Shown here: piece by piece, positions 54,512 to 63,414 of the stretch
Layout: the number at the start of each line of letters is the position of its first letter
How positions within the stretch are numbered: the stretch's first letter is position 1
Source of the DNA: Candidatus Binatus soli
Lineage (GTDB): Bacteria > Desulfobacterota > Binatia > Binatales > Binataceae
Direction: 5' to 3'
Assembly (NCBI GenBank): GCA_002479255.1
Contig: DLMJ01000013.1
Span: 62,001-126,000, forward strand
Length of the DNA stretch: 64,000 nt
Notes under the pieces: model-generated
Seen by the model: only the letters and a program-made list of their open reading frames with translations
Databases searched by the model: none
Told to the model about the DNA's origin: nothing
Translations under genes and position numbers: made by a program

Positions 54512-54667
54512 GGGTGAATCGATGGAGCCGAGAGAACCTTCGCGGGAGAGGGAGGCTTCAGGAGTCTTTTCAGTGACTACTGCCGGCGGCGTACTGCCGC
54601 GTAGTCGTTTGTCGCTCCTGGCCACTTCCATCTTCCATCCGCGAAGCCTCGGCCGGGCAACGAAACG

Positions 54668-55642
54668 ATGTTCGACGGACAGCATAAAGAGGAAGTTTCT
54701 GTGCCGCGGATTTGCTTCGCGCCACGGCGAAGAAAACCCAACGCGGCCGGCGTGGGCGCGATTCCTGAATTTTTCCACGATCCGCCCGGGCCGCGCCCGA
54801 GTCGTCATGTGGCATCGTTTGCAGCTTCGATAGCGGCTCACGCGGCGATTGTCGGATTGATCGTGTGTTTTGCGTCGCCGATGGCCAGCGGCCCTGGCGA
54901 TTTCGTTCTCGCCTATCTCGTCGAGGGGACAGACGGCGCGTCGGGACGCGGCGGCGCGAGCGCTGGAGCGTCCGGGGCCTCGTCGATTCGTGAGGACGGC
55001 GGGCCGCTCGCGATTGCTAAATCTGTTTCTGTTGATCAGCGAAAGCGAAAGCTGGCGGATGCGACGATACACGCTGCTCGGAAGCCGCGTCGCCGAATCG
55101 AAGAACCGGATTCCGAAGTCGCCAGTCTGACGCGGGCCCGCTTGGTCGCGCCCGCGCGACCGGTCGATCCAGAGCATGACGACCGTCCGCGCAATCGTGA
55201 TGGTTCATCGGGTGACGCGGCTGGTCTCCATTCGGCGGCCGTTTCTGGCGCCGCCGCTGTCGGCGCCACCGCGGGATCAAGCGATGGGGCGGTGGCAGGC
55301 GTCGGCAACTCCGACGGCGGCGGCAACGGCGACGGTGGCGATCCGAATTCGATCGCCCACGCCGACTACGCGAGAAATCCTTCCCCCGCTTACCCTGCCA
55401 TCGCGCGGCGACGCGCGCAGCAGGGCACCGTGACGGTCAGCGTGCTGGTCGGCGCTGACGGTTCCGTAGAGCGCGCCGAAGTTGCGGATTCGTCGGGGTT
55501 CGACACGCTCGACGACGCTGCGCTGGAAACAGTTCGGTCGCGATGGCGCTTTGTGCCGGCCCGCTACGGCGGACTTGCCGTCGAAAGCTGGGTCCTGGTG
55601 CCGATACGCTTTGCTTTGGTCGAGGCAAACGCTACCCACTGA
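54668..55642 (+). CDS. tonB: TonB-family energy transducer
   Basis: A 324-residue protein. An N-terminal transmembrane anchor (HVASFAASIAAHAAIVGLIV) is followed by a long Gly/Ser/Ala-rich spacer and the C-terminal TonB domain: YPAIARRRAQQGTVTVSVLV, GSVERAEVADSSGFDTLDDA and SRWRFVPARYGG. It connects the inner membrane to outer-membrane receptors and powers uptake, here probably of cobalamin, as the gene follows a cobalamin riboswitch remnant. ExbB/ExbD are not adjacent. The spacer is Gly-rich rather than the usual Pro/Lys-rich type. Confidence 0.9.
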   Translation: MFDGQHKEEVSVPRICFAPRRRKPNAAGVGAIPEFFHDPPGPRPSRHVASFAASIAAHAAIVGLIVCFASPMASGPGDFVLAYLVEGTDGASGRGGASAGASGASSIREDGGPLAIAKSVSVDQRKRKLADATIHAARKPRRRIEEPDSEVASLTRARLVAPARPVDPEHDDRPRNRDGSSGDAAGLHSAAVSGAAAVGATAGSSDGAVAGVGNSDGGGNGDGGDPNSIAHADYARNPSPAYPAIARRRAQQGTVTVSVLVGADGSVERAEVADSSGFDTLDDAALETVRSRWRFVPARYGGLAVESWVLVPIRFALVEANATH

Positions 55643-55750
55643 GATTCCCGCCGTCGACTTGCGGGTCTGCAATCGCCATGCGCTCGTCGTCGCACTCGTG
55701 CTTATCCGGAGAAGCCGTGATATAAGCCCAATCCGAGGAGGGTAGGAAAG

Positions 55751-56272
55751 ATGGCTGCGAAACCGTGTACTACTCTGGTGGTGGCGGGGCTGATTGTCGC
55801 GGCGATTCTTGCGCCCAACAGCGCACGCGCGATCGAGGTCAAGAAGGATCTTTACAAGAACAGCGGCGCTGCCGGTTCGAGTGCTGCTGGTCCGAGTGCT
55901 GCCGGCACCGGCAAGGGGAATCCCATTCCCAAGGCGCAGCAACAGGCGCTGAGCGACACCATCGCAAGCGAATCCGATACCTATCTGAGTGACGAGAGCG
56001 AGAAGAAGGCGTCGGGCAAGCTCTACGTCGATCTCGAGCACGCAAAGTTCACGTATCTGCCCACGATGAAGGAAGGAAAGTGGACCGTGCTCGCGAAGCT
56101 GCAGGCGTCCGAGTACACGCCGTCCAAGACCGGCGAGGGCAAAGGCAGGCCGACCGGCAAGCAAAAGGTATTGGTATTCAACTACCGTCTCGACGGCAGC
56201 AAATGGACCGAAGTCGAAGCTCCGAAATGGCAAGATGTCGAGACCAAGGGCGCGGCGGCCGCGCACAAGTAG
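55751..56272 (+). CDS. Secreted protein of unknown function
   Basis: A 173-residue protein with a signal peptide (TTLVVAGLIVAAILAPNSARA). The mature sequence starts IEVKKDLYKNSGAAGSSAAG and has a beta-rich region with YVDLEHAKFTYLPTMKEGKW. No family is recognised. It follows tonB by 108 bases and could share its transcript. Confidence 0.6.
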   Translation: MAAKPCTTLVVAGLIVAAILAPNSARAIEVKKDLYKNSGAAGSSAAGPSAAGTGKGNPIPKAQQQALSDTIASESDTYLSDESEKKASGKLYVDLEHAKFTYLPTMKEGKWTVLAKLQASEYTPSKTGEGKGRPTGKQKVLVFNYRLDGSKWTEVEAPKWQDVETKGAAAAHK

Positions 56273-56311
56273 CTATTGGGGCGAAGTAGCTAATCCGAGA
56301 TGCTATTGCTA

Positions 56312-56429
56312 TTTGCGCGAATAGGAATCGTGCCCACGCTGTCACTGATTGCGCGAACAGGAATCGCGCTCACGCTGGCCGCGTTGGGTTTTCTTGGCCC
56401 TGACGCGAAGTAGGTCCGCGTCACTGAAA
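56312..56429 (+). repeat. Dispersed repeat, family 2, copy 3 (diverged)
   Basis: A diverged unit containing GCTCACGCTGGCCGCGTTGG followed by GTTTTCTTGG and ending CGCGTCACTGAAAAA directly before the ATG of yqeY. A tandem pair TGCGCGAATAGGAATCG / TGCGCGAACAGGAATCG lies at its start. The copy lacks the good stem of copies 1 and 2. Confidence 0.7.
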
Positions 56430-56431
56430 AA

Positions 56432-56872
56432 ATGAAGAGCAAGATTCAGGACGATCTCAAGGCCGCGATGAAGAGCGGCGACAAGCTGCGCATGATGGCG
56501 CTGCGCGGCGTGTTGTCCGAGATTTCGCGTCTCGAAAAAGACGTTCGCCGCGACCCCAACGACGCCGAGATCCTGCAAATAATCAAGCGCGAGCGGGCCA
56601 AGCGCGAAGAATCGCTGGAATTTGCGCGCAAAGCGGCCCGCCAGGACCTGATCGAACAGAACGAGACCGAGGCCAAAGTCCTCGAGTCATACTTGCCCGC
56701 CGCGGCCTCGCCCGATGAAGTGCGCGCGGAAATTGCGGCTGCAATTGCGGCGGGCGCAGCGCAGATAGGCCCGATCATGAAGGCGCTGCGCGACAAGTTC
56801 GGCGCCGGCCTTGACGGCAAAACCGCCAGCGAACTCGCCAAGGAAGCGCTCGCGAAGAAGTCTTCTCAGTGA
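56432..56872 (+). CDS. GatB/YqeY-domain protein
   Basis: A 146-residue protein of the YqeY family, similar to the tail domain of GatB in the tRNA amidotransferase. Segments are KIQDDLKAAMKSGDKLRMMA, RRDPNDAEILQIIKRE and the C-terminal FGAGLDGKTASELAKEAL. The start codon directly follows a family 2 repeat that provides no evident ribosome-binding site. The role of free YqeY proteins is not established. Confidence 0.9.
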   Translation: MKSKIQDDLKAAMKSGDKLRMMALRGVLSEISRLEKDVRRDPNDAEILQIIKRERAKREESLEFARKAARQDLIEQNETEAKVLESYLPAAASPDEVRAEIAAAIAAGAAQIGPIMKALRDKFGAGLDGKTASELAKEALAKKSSQ

Positions 56873-56956
56873 CGCGGCCCGTCGCTTTGCCAGTGCAGGC
56901 ATCGCGGGTGACGCTCAAACCCTTTTCCCGGTGGCGCCTGCCCGGGCGCGGCGCAG

Positions 56957-58951
56957 TCACGCGGACGCAGCTTCGTCGAACTTGACCAGGTCCGCGTACA
57001 GCTTTTCGATCTCGCGGCCCAATCGTTCGTAGCGTGCGATCAGATCGTCGGCGTCTTTTCGCGCGAGATAAAAGTTGGGATCGTCCATCTCGGTGGAGAG
57101 CGCCGCGCGTTCGGTTTCCCTCTGTTCGATCCCGGATTCGATCTGACTCCGCTGGCGCGCGATTCGTTCCCGCCGGCGAACCGCGTCGCGATCGTCTTTG
57201 GCCGGATGCCCGCCGTTCGCCGGCTGTGCAACTTTGCGCGGTTCCGATTTTTTCGGACGCGACGCATTCCCGTTGTTGCCGCGCGTATCGCGCAATTGCA
57301 CCGGCCCGGACCGCATCGGCTGCGACGATGGCGGTGGCGCGGCGTCGGTCTGCGCCTTCTTCTCGAGGTATTGATCGTAGTTGCCGAGGTAGCGAAGCGC
57401 ATGGCCCTGGCCGACTTCGAGCACCTCGGTCACGAGCTCATTGAGAATGAAACGATCGTGGCTGACTATTATAACGGTGCCCGGAAATCGCCTGAGCGCG
57501 TCGAGCAGCGTGTCCTTCGCGACGATGTCGAGGTTGTTGGTCGGCTCGTCGAGCAACAGGCAATTGTTCGGCCGCGCCAACACCTTCGCCAGAGCCAGGC
57601 GTGCGCGCTCGCCGCCCGACAGCACTTCGACGCGCTTGTACACGTCGTCGCCCGAGAACAGCAGCGCGCCGAGAATCGAACGAATCTCAGCCATCGTCCG
57701 GCCGTGCGCGCTGTCGCTCAGTTCTTCGAGCACGGTCTTTTCATATGAGAGCGACTCGGCGAGATTCTGCGCGAAGTAGCCGGTCCGCACGCTGGCGCCG
57801 ACGATTCGCTCGCCGCCGGTCATCGCTTCGACGCCCGCCAGCAGCTTCATCATGGTGGATTTTCCCGATCCGTTCGGACCGACCAGCGCGATTCGCGCGC
57901 CGCGCTCGATTGTCAGATCGACGCCGTCGTAAACCGTCAGCGCGCCGTAGCGTTTGACCGCGCCCTTGAGTTCGAAAACCCGCCGCGTACTCCGTTCGCA
58001 TTTCGGAAACGAAATCGCCGGCGGCTTCTGCGATCCTTCCGGCGGCTCGAGGCGTTCGAGCTTGTCGAGTTGCTTGATGCGGCTTTGTACCAGACGCGCT
58101 TTGCTCGCCTGGTAGCGGAACCGGCTGATGAAACTCTCCATGTGCTCGATTTCGAGGCGCTGTTTCTCGAACGCCGCCATCTCGAGCGCGAAGCGTTCCT
58201 CGCGCGCGACGAGATACCGCGAGTAGCCGCCGACGTATTCGGTGAGCCGCCCGCGCGATACTTCGACGGTGCGCGTGGTGACGCGGTCCAGAAAATAGCG
58301 ATCGTGCGAGACCAGGATGATCCCGCCCTGGTACGCGCACAGATAATCCTCGAGCCAGTTGCGCGCCTCGATATCCAGGTGATTGGTCGGCTCGTCGAGC
58401 ATCATGAACTCGGGCGCGTCGAGCAGGAGTTTCGCCAGCGCAATTCGCATCCGGATTCCGCCCGAAAATTCGGCGACGTCGCGGCCGAGGTCTTCATCGG
58501 TGAAGCCCAGCCCGAACAGCACCGACGTGGCGCGGCTTTCGGCGCTGTAAAACTCGTGCCGTTCGAGCTCGGTCAGCACCTCGCCCAATTCCTCCAGCGC
58601 GGCGTCGTGCGCCGGCCCGGAATGTTCGTGGGCGAGAATCTGCTCGACTTCCTTGCGCCGCAGGTCGAGCGCCTGCATCCTGTCGAGCGCCGCCAGCGTC
58701 TCGCGCAGCACGGACCTGCCGCCCATCTCCGGAGCGTCCTGCGCCAGGTATCCGACGCGGGTGCGTTGGGGACGGGTGATTCGGCCCGAATCCAGCGGGA
58801 TCACTTCCGCGATCATCTTGAGCAGCGTCGATTTGCCAGCGCCGTTAAGCCCGACCAGGCCCACCCGCCCGTCGTCGGCCATCGACCAGCTCACCCCGTC
58901 GAGGATCTTGCGGCCCCCGTAGGACTTGGAAAGGTTGTCGAGACTAAGCAT
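56957..58951 (-). CDS. ABC-F ATPase
   Basis: A 664-residue protein with two ABC domains and no transmembrane part. Walker A GLNGAGKSTLLKM and GPNGSGKSTMMKL; signatures EFSGGIRMRIALAK and VLSGGERARLALAK; Walker B FMMLDEPTNHLD and CLLLDEPTNNLD. The linker (P-site) region lies around residues 240-310. ABC-F proteins act on ribosomes, in translation or antibiotic resistance; the subgroup (EttA, Uup-like or other) cannot be fixed. The C-terminal 90 residues are charged, with a coiled coil as in Uup. It is divergent from the giant gene. Confidence 0.92.
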   Translation of the reverse strand: MLSLDNLSKSYGGRKILDGVSWSMADDGRVGLVGLNGAGKSTLLKMIAEVIPLDSGRITRPQRTRVGYLAQDAPEMGGRSVLRETLAALDRMQALDLRRKEVEQILAHEHSGPAHDAALEELGEVLTELERHEFYSAESRATSVLFGLGFTDEDLGRDVAEFSGGIRMRIALAKLLLDAPEFMMLDEPTNHLDIEARNWLEDYLCAYQGGIILVSHDRYFLDRVTTRTVEVSRGRLTEYVGGYSRYLVAREERFALEMAAFEKQRLEIEHMESFISRFRYQASKARLVQSRIKQLDKLERLEPPEGSQKPPAISFPKCERSTRRVFELKGAVKRYGALTVYDGVDLTIERGARIALVGPNGSGKSTMMKLLAGVEAMTGGERIVGASVRTGYFAQNLAESLSYEKTVLEELSDSAHGRTMAEIRSILGALLFSGDDVYKRVEVLSGGERARLALAKVLARPNNCLLLDEPTNNLDIVAKDTLLDALRRFPGTVIIVSHDRFILNELVTEVLEVGQGHALRYLGNYDQYLEKKAQTDAAPPPSSQPMRSGPVQLRDTRGNNGNASRPKKSEPRKVAQPANGGHPAKDDRDAVRRRERIARQRSQIESGIEQRETERAALSTEMDDPNFYLARKDADDLIARYERLGREIEKLYADLVKFDEAASA

Positions 58952-59063
58952 GGTAAAAAACGCATCTTATCAGCAGCGTTGGCGTGCCGAAAGCGACTTT
59001 CGCCCGCCACGACGTTTGCGGGGCTTCCTACGCAGACGACATTGTGTTAGGGAATGTTACACT

Positions 59064-62000
59064 ATGGCAAATTTCACCCCAGAATATCCGCTGCCCAGGA
59101 GCGCAGACGAGTTCGAAAGACTCTGTCTCAAGCTCCTGCGGCGTCATTGGCAACTTCCTCAGCTCGAGCGCTTCCGCGACCCGAAACGCGCCGAGAAAGG
59201 GATCAACCTTATCGAGATCAGTGGACGCCCGCGACTCGCCGCCGTCAAGTGCGACCTCAGCGCTTCGCGAAACGACCTGACGCTCGCCGAGATCAAGGAC
59301 GCTGTGGACCGGGCCGCGAGCCTGAAGCTCCCAATCGGGCGCTTCGTGATCGCTACCACGGCCGCCAAGCCCGAAGGCTTGCAGCGTTCGTTGTTTGATC
59401 TCAACCGCGCGAGCCGCAAAGACGGCATCTTGGCGATCGAGGTCCTGACCTGGGACGACATCGAGGAACTGCTCGACGAATATCCCCAGATCCTCACCGA
59501 TTTTGGGACCGCCGCCAAGCGCCAAGCCCTGACCCGGGCCGATGCGGTGGTTCATCTCCAGGCCCGATGCGAGCCCGCAGTGGCGGGACCTTCCGATGCG
59601 CTGGGAGAAGAGATCTCCGCCGCCGCAGCGCTTCTCGAGAGCCGCCAATATCAGCTGGCCCGGCTCGCCCTGCTCAGACTGCGCGAGCAGAAGTGGAGCC
59701 AGCTGTCGAACACTCACAAGTTCCGCGTGCTCTCGTATCTTGGCGCCGCGTGGCTGAAGGAAGGCGAGCCGCGCAAATCGGCGATGCTTTTCATCGCGGC
59801 GAAATCGTTGCAGCCCGACGAGGAGAACGCCTGCACCAACGAGGCGCTCGCCCACGAACTGCTCGGTGAGCGCGAGCGCGCGTTCGCGCTGGCCGACAAG
59901 CTGCGCATGCAGTTTCCCTCCAGCGGCCGCGCGGTTGCGCTGTGGCTGAACAACGCGCCCAAGTCGCTCGATGCCAGGGCGCTGGAAGAAAACGTCGCGC
60001 CCGAACTCGCATCCGACCCGGAAGTCGCGATCGTGATGGCGCGCCGCGCGCTCCTGGACGCGCACTTCGATCGCGCCGAGCGTTATGCGCGCCTCGCCAG
60101 CACCGCGTTGCCGAATAATTCGATCCCGTGGCTGGTCCTGGGACAGGCGATTCTACTCAATGAACTGGAAGCCGGCGGGGCCGGCGCGACCGAGGCGCCA
60201 ACGCAAAACGACGGGAGCCGCGTCCGCGAAGCCGAGAGCTGCTTCACTCAGGCGCTCGCGCTGGCGCAGACCGAACACCTGGCGTCCAACGAAGTGCAGG
60301 CGCTGATGGGACGCGCGCAGGCACGAATCGCGCTGCGCGACACCGACGGCGCCGGCAAGGATATCGAACAGGCGCATGGCTTGCAGCGCGAGGATGCCAA
60401 CGGCCTGTGCGAGTACGGGATTGTCCTGCGATCGCGCGGCAGCCTGACCGAGGCTGTCGAGGTGCTGCGCCGCGCCGCCTCCGTGGGCGGTCGCGACGAC
60501 ATCGACTACCATCTCGCGGTCACGCTCCGCGAGCGCGACGAACCCGGCGATTTGCAGGAGGCTACCGAGCTGCTGATGCGCTCGATCCCGCGGCCGGAGG
60601 CGATTCCTGCGGGTGATCTTCCTTTCGCGGTCGCATCCGCGGTCGAAGCGCTTGCCATGCTCGAGCGTTATCACGACGCCGACGCGCTGTTGGCGTCGAT
60701 TTCCGAGGCGCGCCTGCCCAAGGTCACGATGCAGACGTTGCGCGCCAATCTCCGTTTGGCCCAGGGCAAGTTCGATCAGGCCTCCAGGTTTGCCGACGAG
60801 GCTTTGTCCGAGCTTGCGCCCGACACCGCCGCCGACAATCGGCGCAAGCTTGCCGCGTTGCTCCATGATTTAGGGCGCTATCGCGACGCGCTTCCGCTGT
60901 GGCAGACGCTCGCGCCCGCAGGCAGCGCCGGCGTTGACACGCGTCGGCTGCTGGATTGCGCAAGCCGGCTCGGCCGCGAAGACATCGTGAACGAGATCTC
61001 GCGCCAGTTGCATCCCGAACAAGCTGTCGACGCCGGCACAACCGCCAATCAACTCGATAAACTCGAACGCAACGATCCCGAAGCTGCGTTGGCCGGACTC
61101 GAGGAACTGCTGCGCGAACATCCCGACGACCGGGTGCTCCGACTGCGGCGCTCGATCGTCGCGGCTCGTCTGGGCAAGGCCGATCTGGTCGTTGCCGATC
61201 CCAATGCGATGCCCTCGGCGCGGGAAATCCCGCCTGCGCTCGGCCGCGCGGCCGTGCAATTCATGCGCGACGGTGGCCGCGCCAACGAGGCTCTTGCCTA
61301 CGCTTACGAATTGCTGCGCCACCAGGGTGGCAGCGTCGATTCGCATCGCGCATACCTGGCCGCGCTCGGATCGGTTGGCGCGATGCCGCACGTGCCCGAC
61401 TTCGATATCGCCGGGCCCGGCGCCGCGCTCAGTTTTGTCGAGGAGAATTCCAACACCGAGCGCTGGATCCTGCTCGAGGACACCAACGACGCTGACGAGG
61501 CGCTCGATGAGTACGGCCCGCAACATCCGATGACGCGCGCCGTCAAGGGCAAGAAGGCCGGCGAGAGGTTCCAGCTGCCCGAAGGCCGCTTCAGCCGCCG
61601 CCAAGCGACCATCAAGCAGATGATCAGCAAGTACGCCTACCGATACATGGATTGTCTCGTCAACTGGCAGGCGCGCTTTCCGGGCCAGGCCGAAATCGAA
61701 ATGAGCTACGTGCGCGCCGACGCGATTCCGTGGAGCGAAATGAATGACAACTTCGACTCCATGTTCGAAGCCGGCAAGGGCAACGGTATCGCCAATGGCA
61801 ACGGGATTGGGAAGGGAAATGCCGCCGCCAACGGCAAGCGCGAGGACGTCATCAAACAGGCCGAACTCACCTACGCCACCAAGCCCGTCCCGATCCATGC
61901 GGTCGCGGAACGAATCAACCTGAACGATCTGCAGACCGTGTTCATCCTGGCGCAGCGCCCCGAGGCGCCGCTGAAGTGCTGCATCGGCTCGCCCGAGGAA

Positions 62001-62936
62001 CTCGAGGCCGCTCTGGGTGCCTTCGAGCGCGCCAATGCCGTGGTGCTCGATCTAACCGCGATCGCGACGCTGTGCATGCTCGGACGGCTCAGCCTGCTGC
62101 CGAGCTGGCCGCGCCAGTTCGTCATTTCGCAGTCCACCCTCGCCGAACTCCGGCGCCTCGCGTTCGAGGATACCCTCCTGCGCCTGCCGCCCGGATTTTC
62201 CGCGTCACTCACCAGCAACGGCAACGACGGCAAGCGCGCCGACGTTCAGTTGAAGGGGCTCGCCGATGCGTTGCAGTCGGTGTGCCGCGTGCGCGACGGT
62301 GCGGTGCTTGCTTCGATCGATCATGACCGCCGTGAGCGGCTGATCAATTTCTTCGGCCGCCATGGCGCCGAGAGCATCGTGATCGCCTCGATGCCCGGGC
62401 ACGTACTGTGGACCGACGACCTGATCCTTGCCGATCTCGCCAAGACTGAGTTCGGGGTGCGCCGCGTCTGGACGGAGGCGGCGTTGAAGGCGCGTGCGCA
62501 GGCGGGCAATCTCGACCCCGCCGAGCTGGCTACGGCTAGCACCAAGCTGGCGGGATGGGGCTACTCGTTCACCGCCCCCGGTATCGAGACGCTGATGCGC
62601 GCGGGTTCGGTCGCGGTATGGAATCCCGATCAGTTCCCGCTCAAGCAGGCGCTCGATCAGTTTGCCGACGATTCGATGAGCATGTCGGATGCGGTGCGGC
62701 TGGCGGCCGAGTTGATCGTCAGGTTGTACAACGACCAATACCTGCGCGGGCAGCGCCGGACCGTGACCTCGCGGCTGCTCGACCGGCTTGCGCTGCGCCC
62801 CGGCGGCCGCGATGCCGTCGAGACGCTGCCGCGTTCGTTGCCGATTCGCTTCGGGCTTGACCTGATTCGAGCGCGCGAACTGAACGACGTCGTGCGGGGA
62901 TGGACGGCGCAAAGCGAGATGCAGCCGAGCGCTTGA
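59064..62936 (+). CDS. Degenerate Mrr-like / TPR / GreA-C / PIN multidomain protein
   Basis: A 1290-residue protein. Residues 12-150 match Mrr-like nuclease domains (DEFERLCLKLLRRHW, then RFVIATTAAKPEGLQ and VLTWDDIEELLDEYP), but catalytic positions are changed: the Asp is Asn48 (KGINLIEI) and Q-x-K reads K62-C63-D64 (AAVKCDL). Residues about 185-800 are helical TPR-like repeats. Around 815-865 lies a GreA/GreB C-terminal-like segment (HPMTRAVKGKKAGERFQLPE). The last 300 residues carry a PIN-like nuclease with Asp in VVLDLTAI, Glu in STLAELRRL and Asp pair in LWTDDLILADLAKTEFG. I recall a PIN-TPR-GreABC family from conflict-system work. Start ATG 59064 is preceded by AGGGAA. Confidence 0.75.
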   Translation: MANFTPEYPLPRSADEFERLCLKLLRRHWQLPQLERFRDPKRAEKGINLIEISGRPRLAAVKCDLSASRNDLTLAEIKDAVDRAASLKLPIGRFVIATTAAKPEGLQRSLFDLNRASRKDGILAIEVLTWDDIEELLDEYPQILTDFGTAAKRQALTRADAVVHLQARCEPAVAGPSDALGEEISAAAALLESRQYQLARLALLRLREQKWSQLSNTHKFRVLSYLGAAWLKEGEPRKSAMLFIAAKSLQPDEENACTNEALAHELLGERERAFALADKLRMQFPSSGRAVALWLNNAPKSLDARALEENVAPELASDPEVAIVMARRALLDAHFDRAERYARLASTALPNNSIPWLVLGQAILLNELEAGGAGATEAPTQNDGSRVREAESCFTQALALAQTEHLASNEVQALMGRAQARIALRDTDGAGKDIEQAHGLQREDANGLCEYGIVLRSRGSLTEAVEVLRRAASVGGRDDIDYHLAVTLRERDEPGDLQEATELLMRSIPRPEAIPAGDLPFAVASAVEALAMLERYHDADALLASISEARLPKVTMQTLRANLRLAQGKFDQASRFADEALSELAPDTAADNRRKLAALLHDLGRYRDALPLWQTLAPAGSAGVDTRRLLDCASRLGREDIVNEISRQLHPEQAVDAGTTANQLDKLERNDPEAALAGLEELLREHPDDRVLRLRRSIVAARLGKADLVVADPNAMPSAREIPPALGRAAVQFMRDGGRANEALAYAYELLRHQGGSVDSHRAYLAALGSVGAMPHVPDFDIAGPGAALSFVEENSNTERWILLEDTNDADEALDEYGPQHPMTRAVKGKKAGERFQLPEGRFSRRQATIKQMISKYAYRYMDCLVNWQARFPGQAEIEMSYVRADAIPWSEMNDNFDSMFEAGKGNGIANGNGIGKGNAAANGKREDVIKQAELTYATKPVPIHAVAERINLNDLQTVFILAQRPEAPLKCCIGSPEELEAALGAFERANAVVLDLTAIATLCMLGRLSLLPSWPRQFVISQSTLAELRRLAFEDTLLRLPPGFSASLTSNGNDGKRADVQLKGLADALQSVCRVRDGAVLASIDHDRRERLINFFGRHGAESIVIASMPGHVLWTDDLILADLAKTEFGVRRVWTEAALKARAQAGNLDPAELATASTKLAGWGYSFTAPGIETLMRAGSVAVWNPDQFPLKQALDQFADDSMSMSDAVRLAAELIVRLYNDQYLRGQRRTVTSRLLDRLALRPGGRDAVETLPRSLPIRFGLDLIRARELNDVVRGWTAQSEMQPSA

Positions 62937-63063
62937 TAGCTGTTCACTGGTCACCGCGGGCCGTTGTGGCCGGACGCCGATAGATCGTGATGCGTCGTGT
63001 CAGCCTTCGCGATCGAGTAGAATCCTGCCCGGGCTAATCAGCGGGGCACAGGAGGAGCGCACG

Positions 63064-63405
63064 ATGGCGGCAATCGCCGAGGGGGACCGGATCGTCCTCA
63101 TCGATCGCAGGCTGTTCAAGGACGACAACACCCGGATTTTCGTGGGCATCGTCGAGCAAACCGAGGGCGCCCTGGTTCGCGCCCGCGGCTTCACATTTCA
63201 CGTCAGCGCCTACGAGGTCGGCGGACAGGAACGCCGCGGTGAAGAGCGCGTGCGCGTGTTCTCGATGGGTTCCGGGGACATCGTGTACCAGCTTCCCAGG
63301 GAGCAGGACATCTCGCGCCTGATGCTCAAGCGCTCGCCCAAGTCGATGACGCTCAGCGACGGGGAATACGCGATGGACCTGAGCGACTTTCTGCTCCGCG
63401 TGTGA
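63064..63405 (+). CDS. Small conserved-looking protein downstream of the giant gene
   Basis: A 113-residue protein, beta-rich (AIAEGDRIVLIDRRLFKDDN, VRARGFTFHVSAYEVGGQ) with an Arg/Glu-rich centre. No family is recognised. It lies 127 bases after the giant protein on the same strand, so it may share its transcript. The convergent hydrolase gene begins nine bases past its stop. Confidence 0.55.
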   Translation: MAAIAEGDRIVLIDRRLFKDDNTRIFVGIVEQTEGALVRARGFTFHVSAYEVGGQERRGEERVRVFSMGSGDIVYQLPREQDISRLMLKRSPKSMTLSDGEYAMDLSDFLLRV

Positions 63406-63414
63406 CGCCGCCGA

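Noticed and set aside
54522..54833. Short open frame between the riboswitch and tonB as a leader peptide
   Set aside because: It overlaps the tonB N terminus in another frame, lacks a ribosome-binding site and has no repeated regulatory codons.
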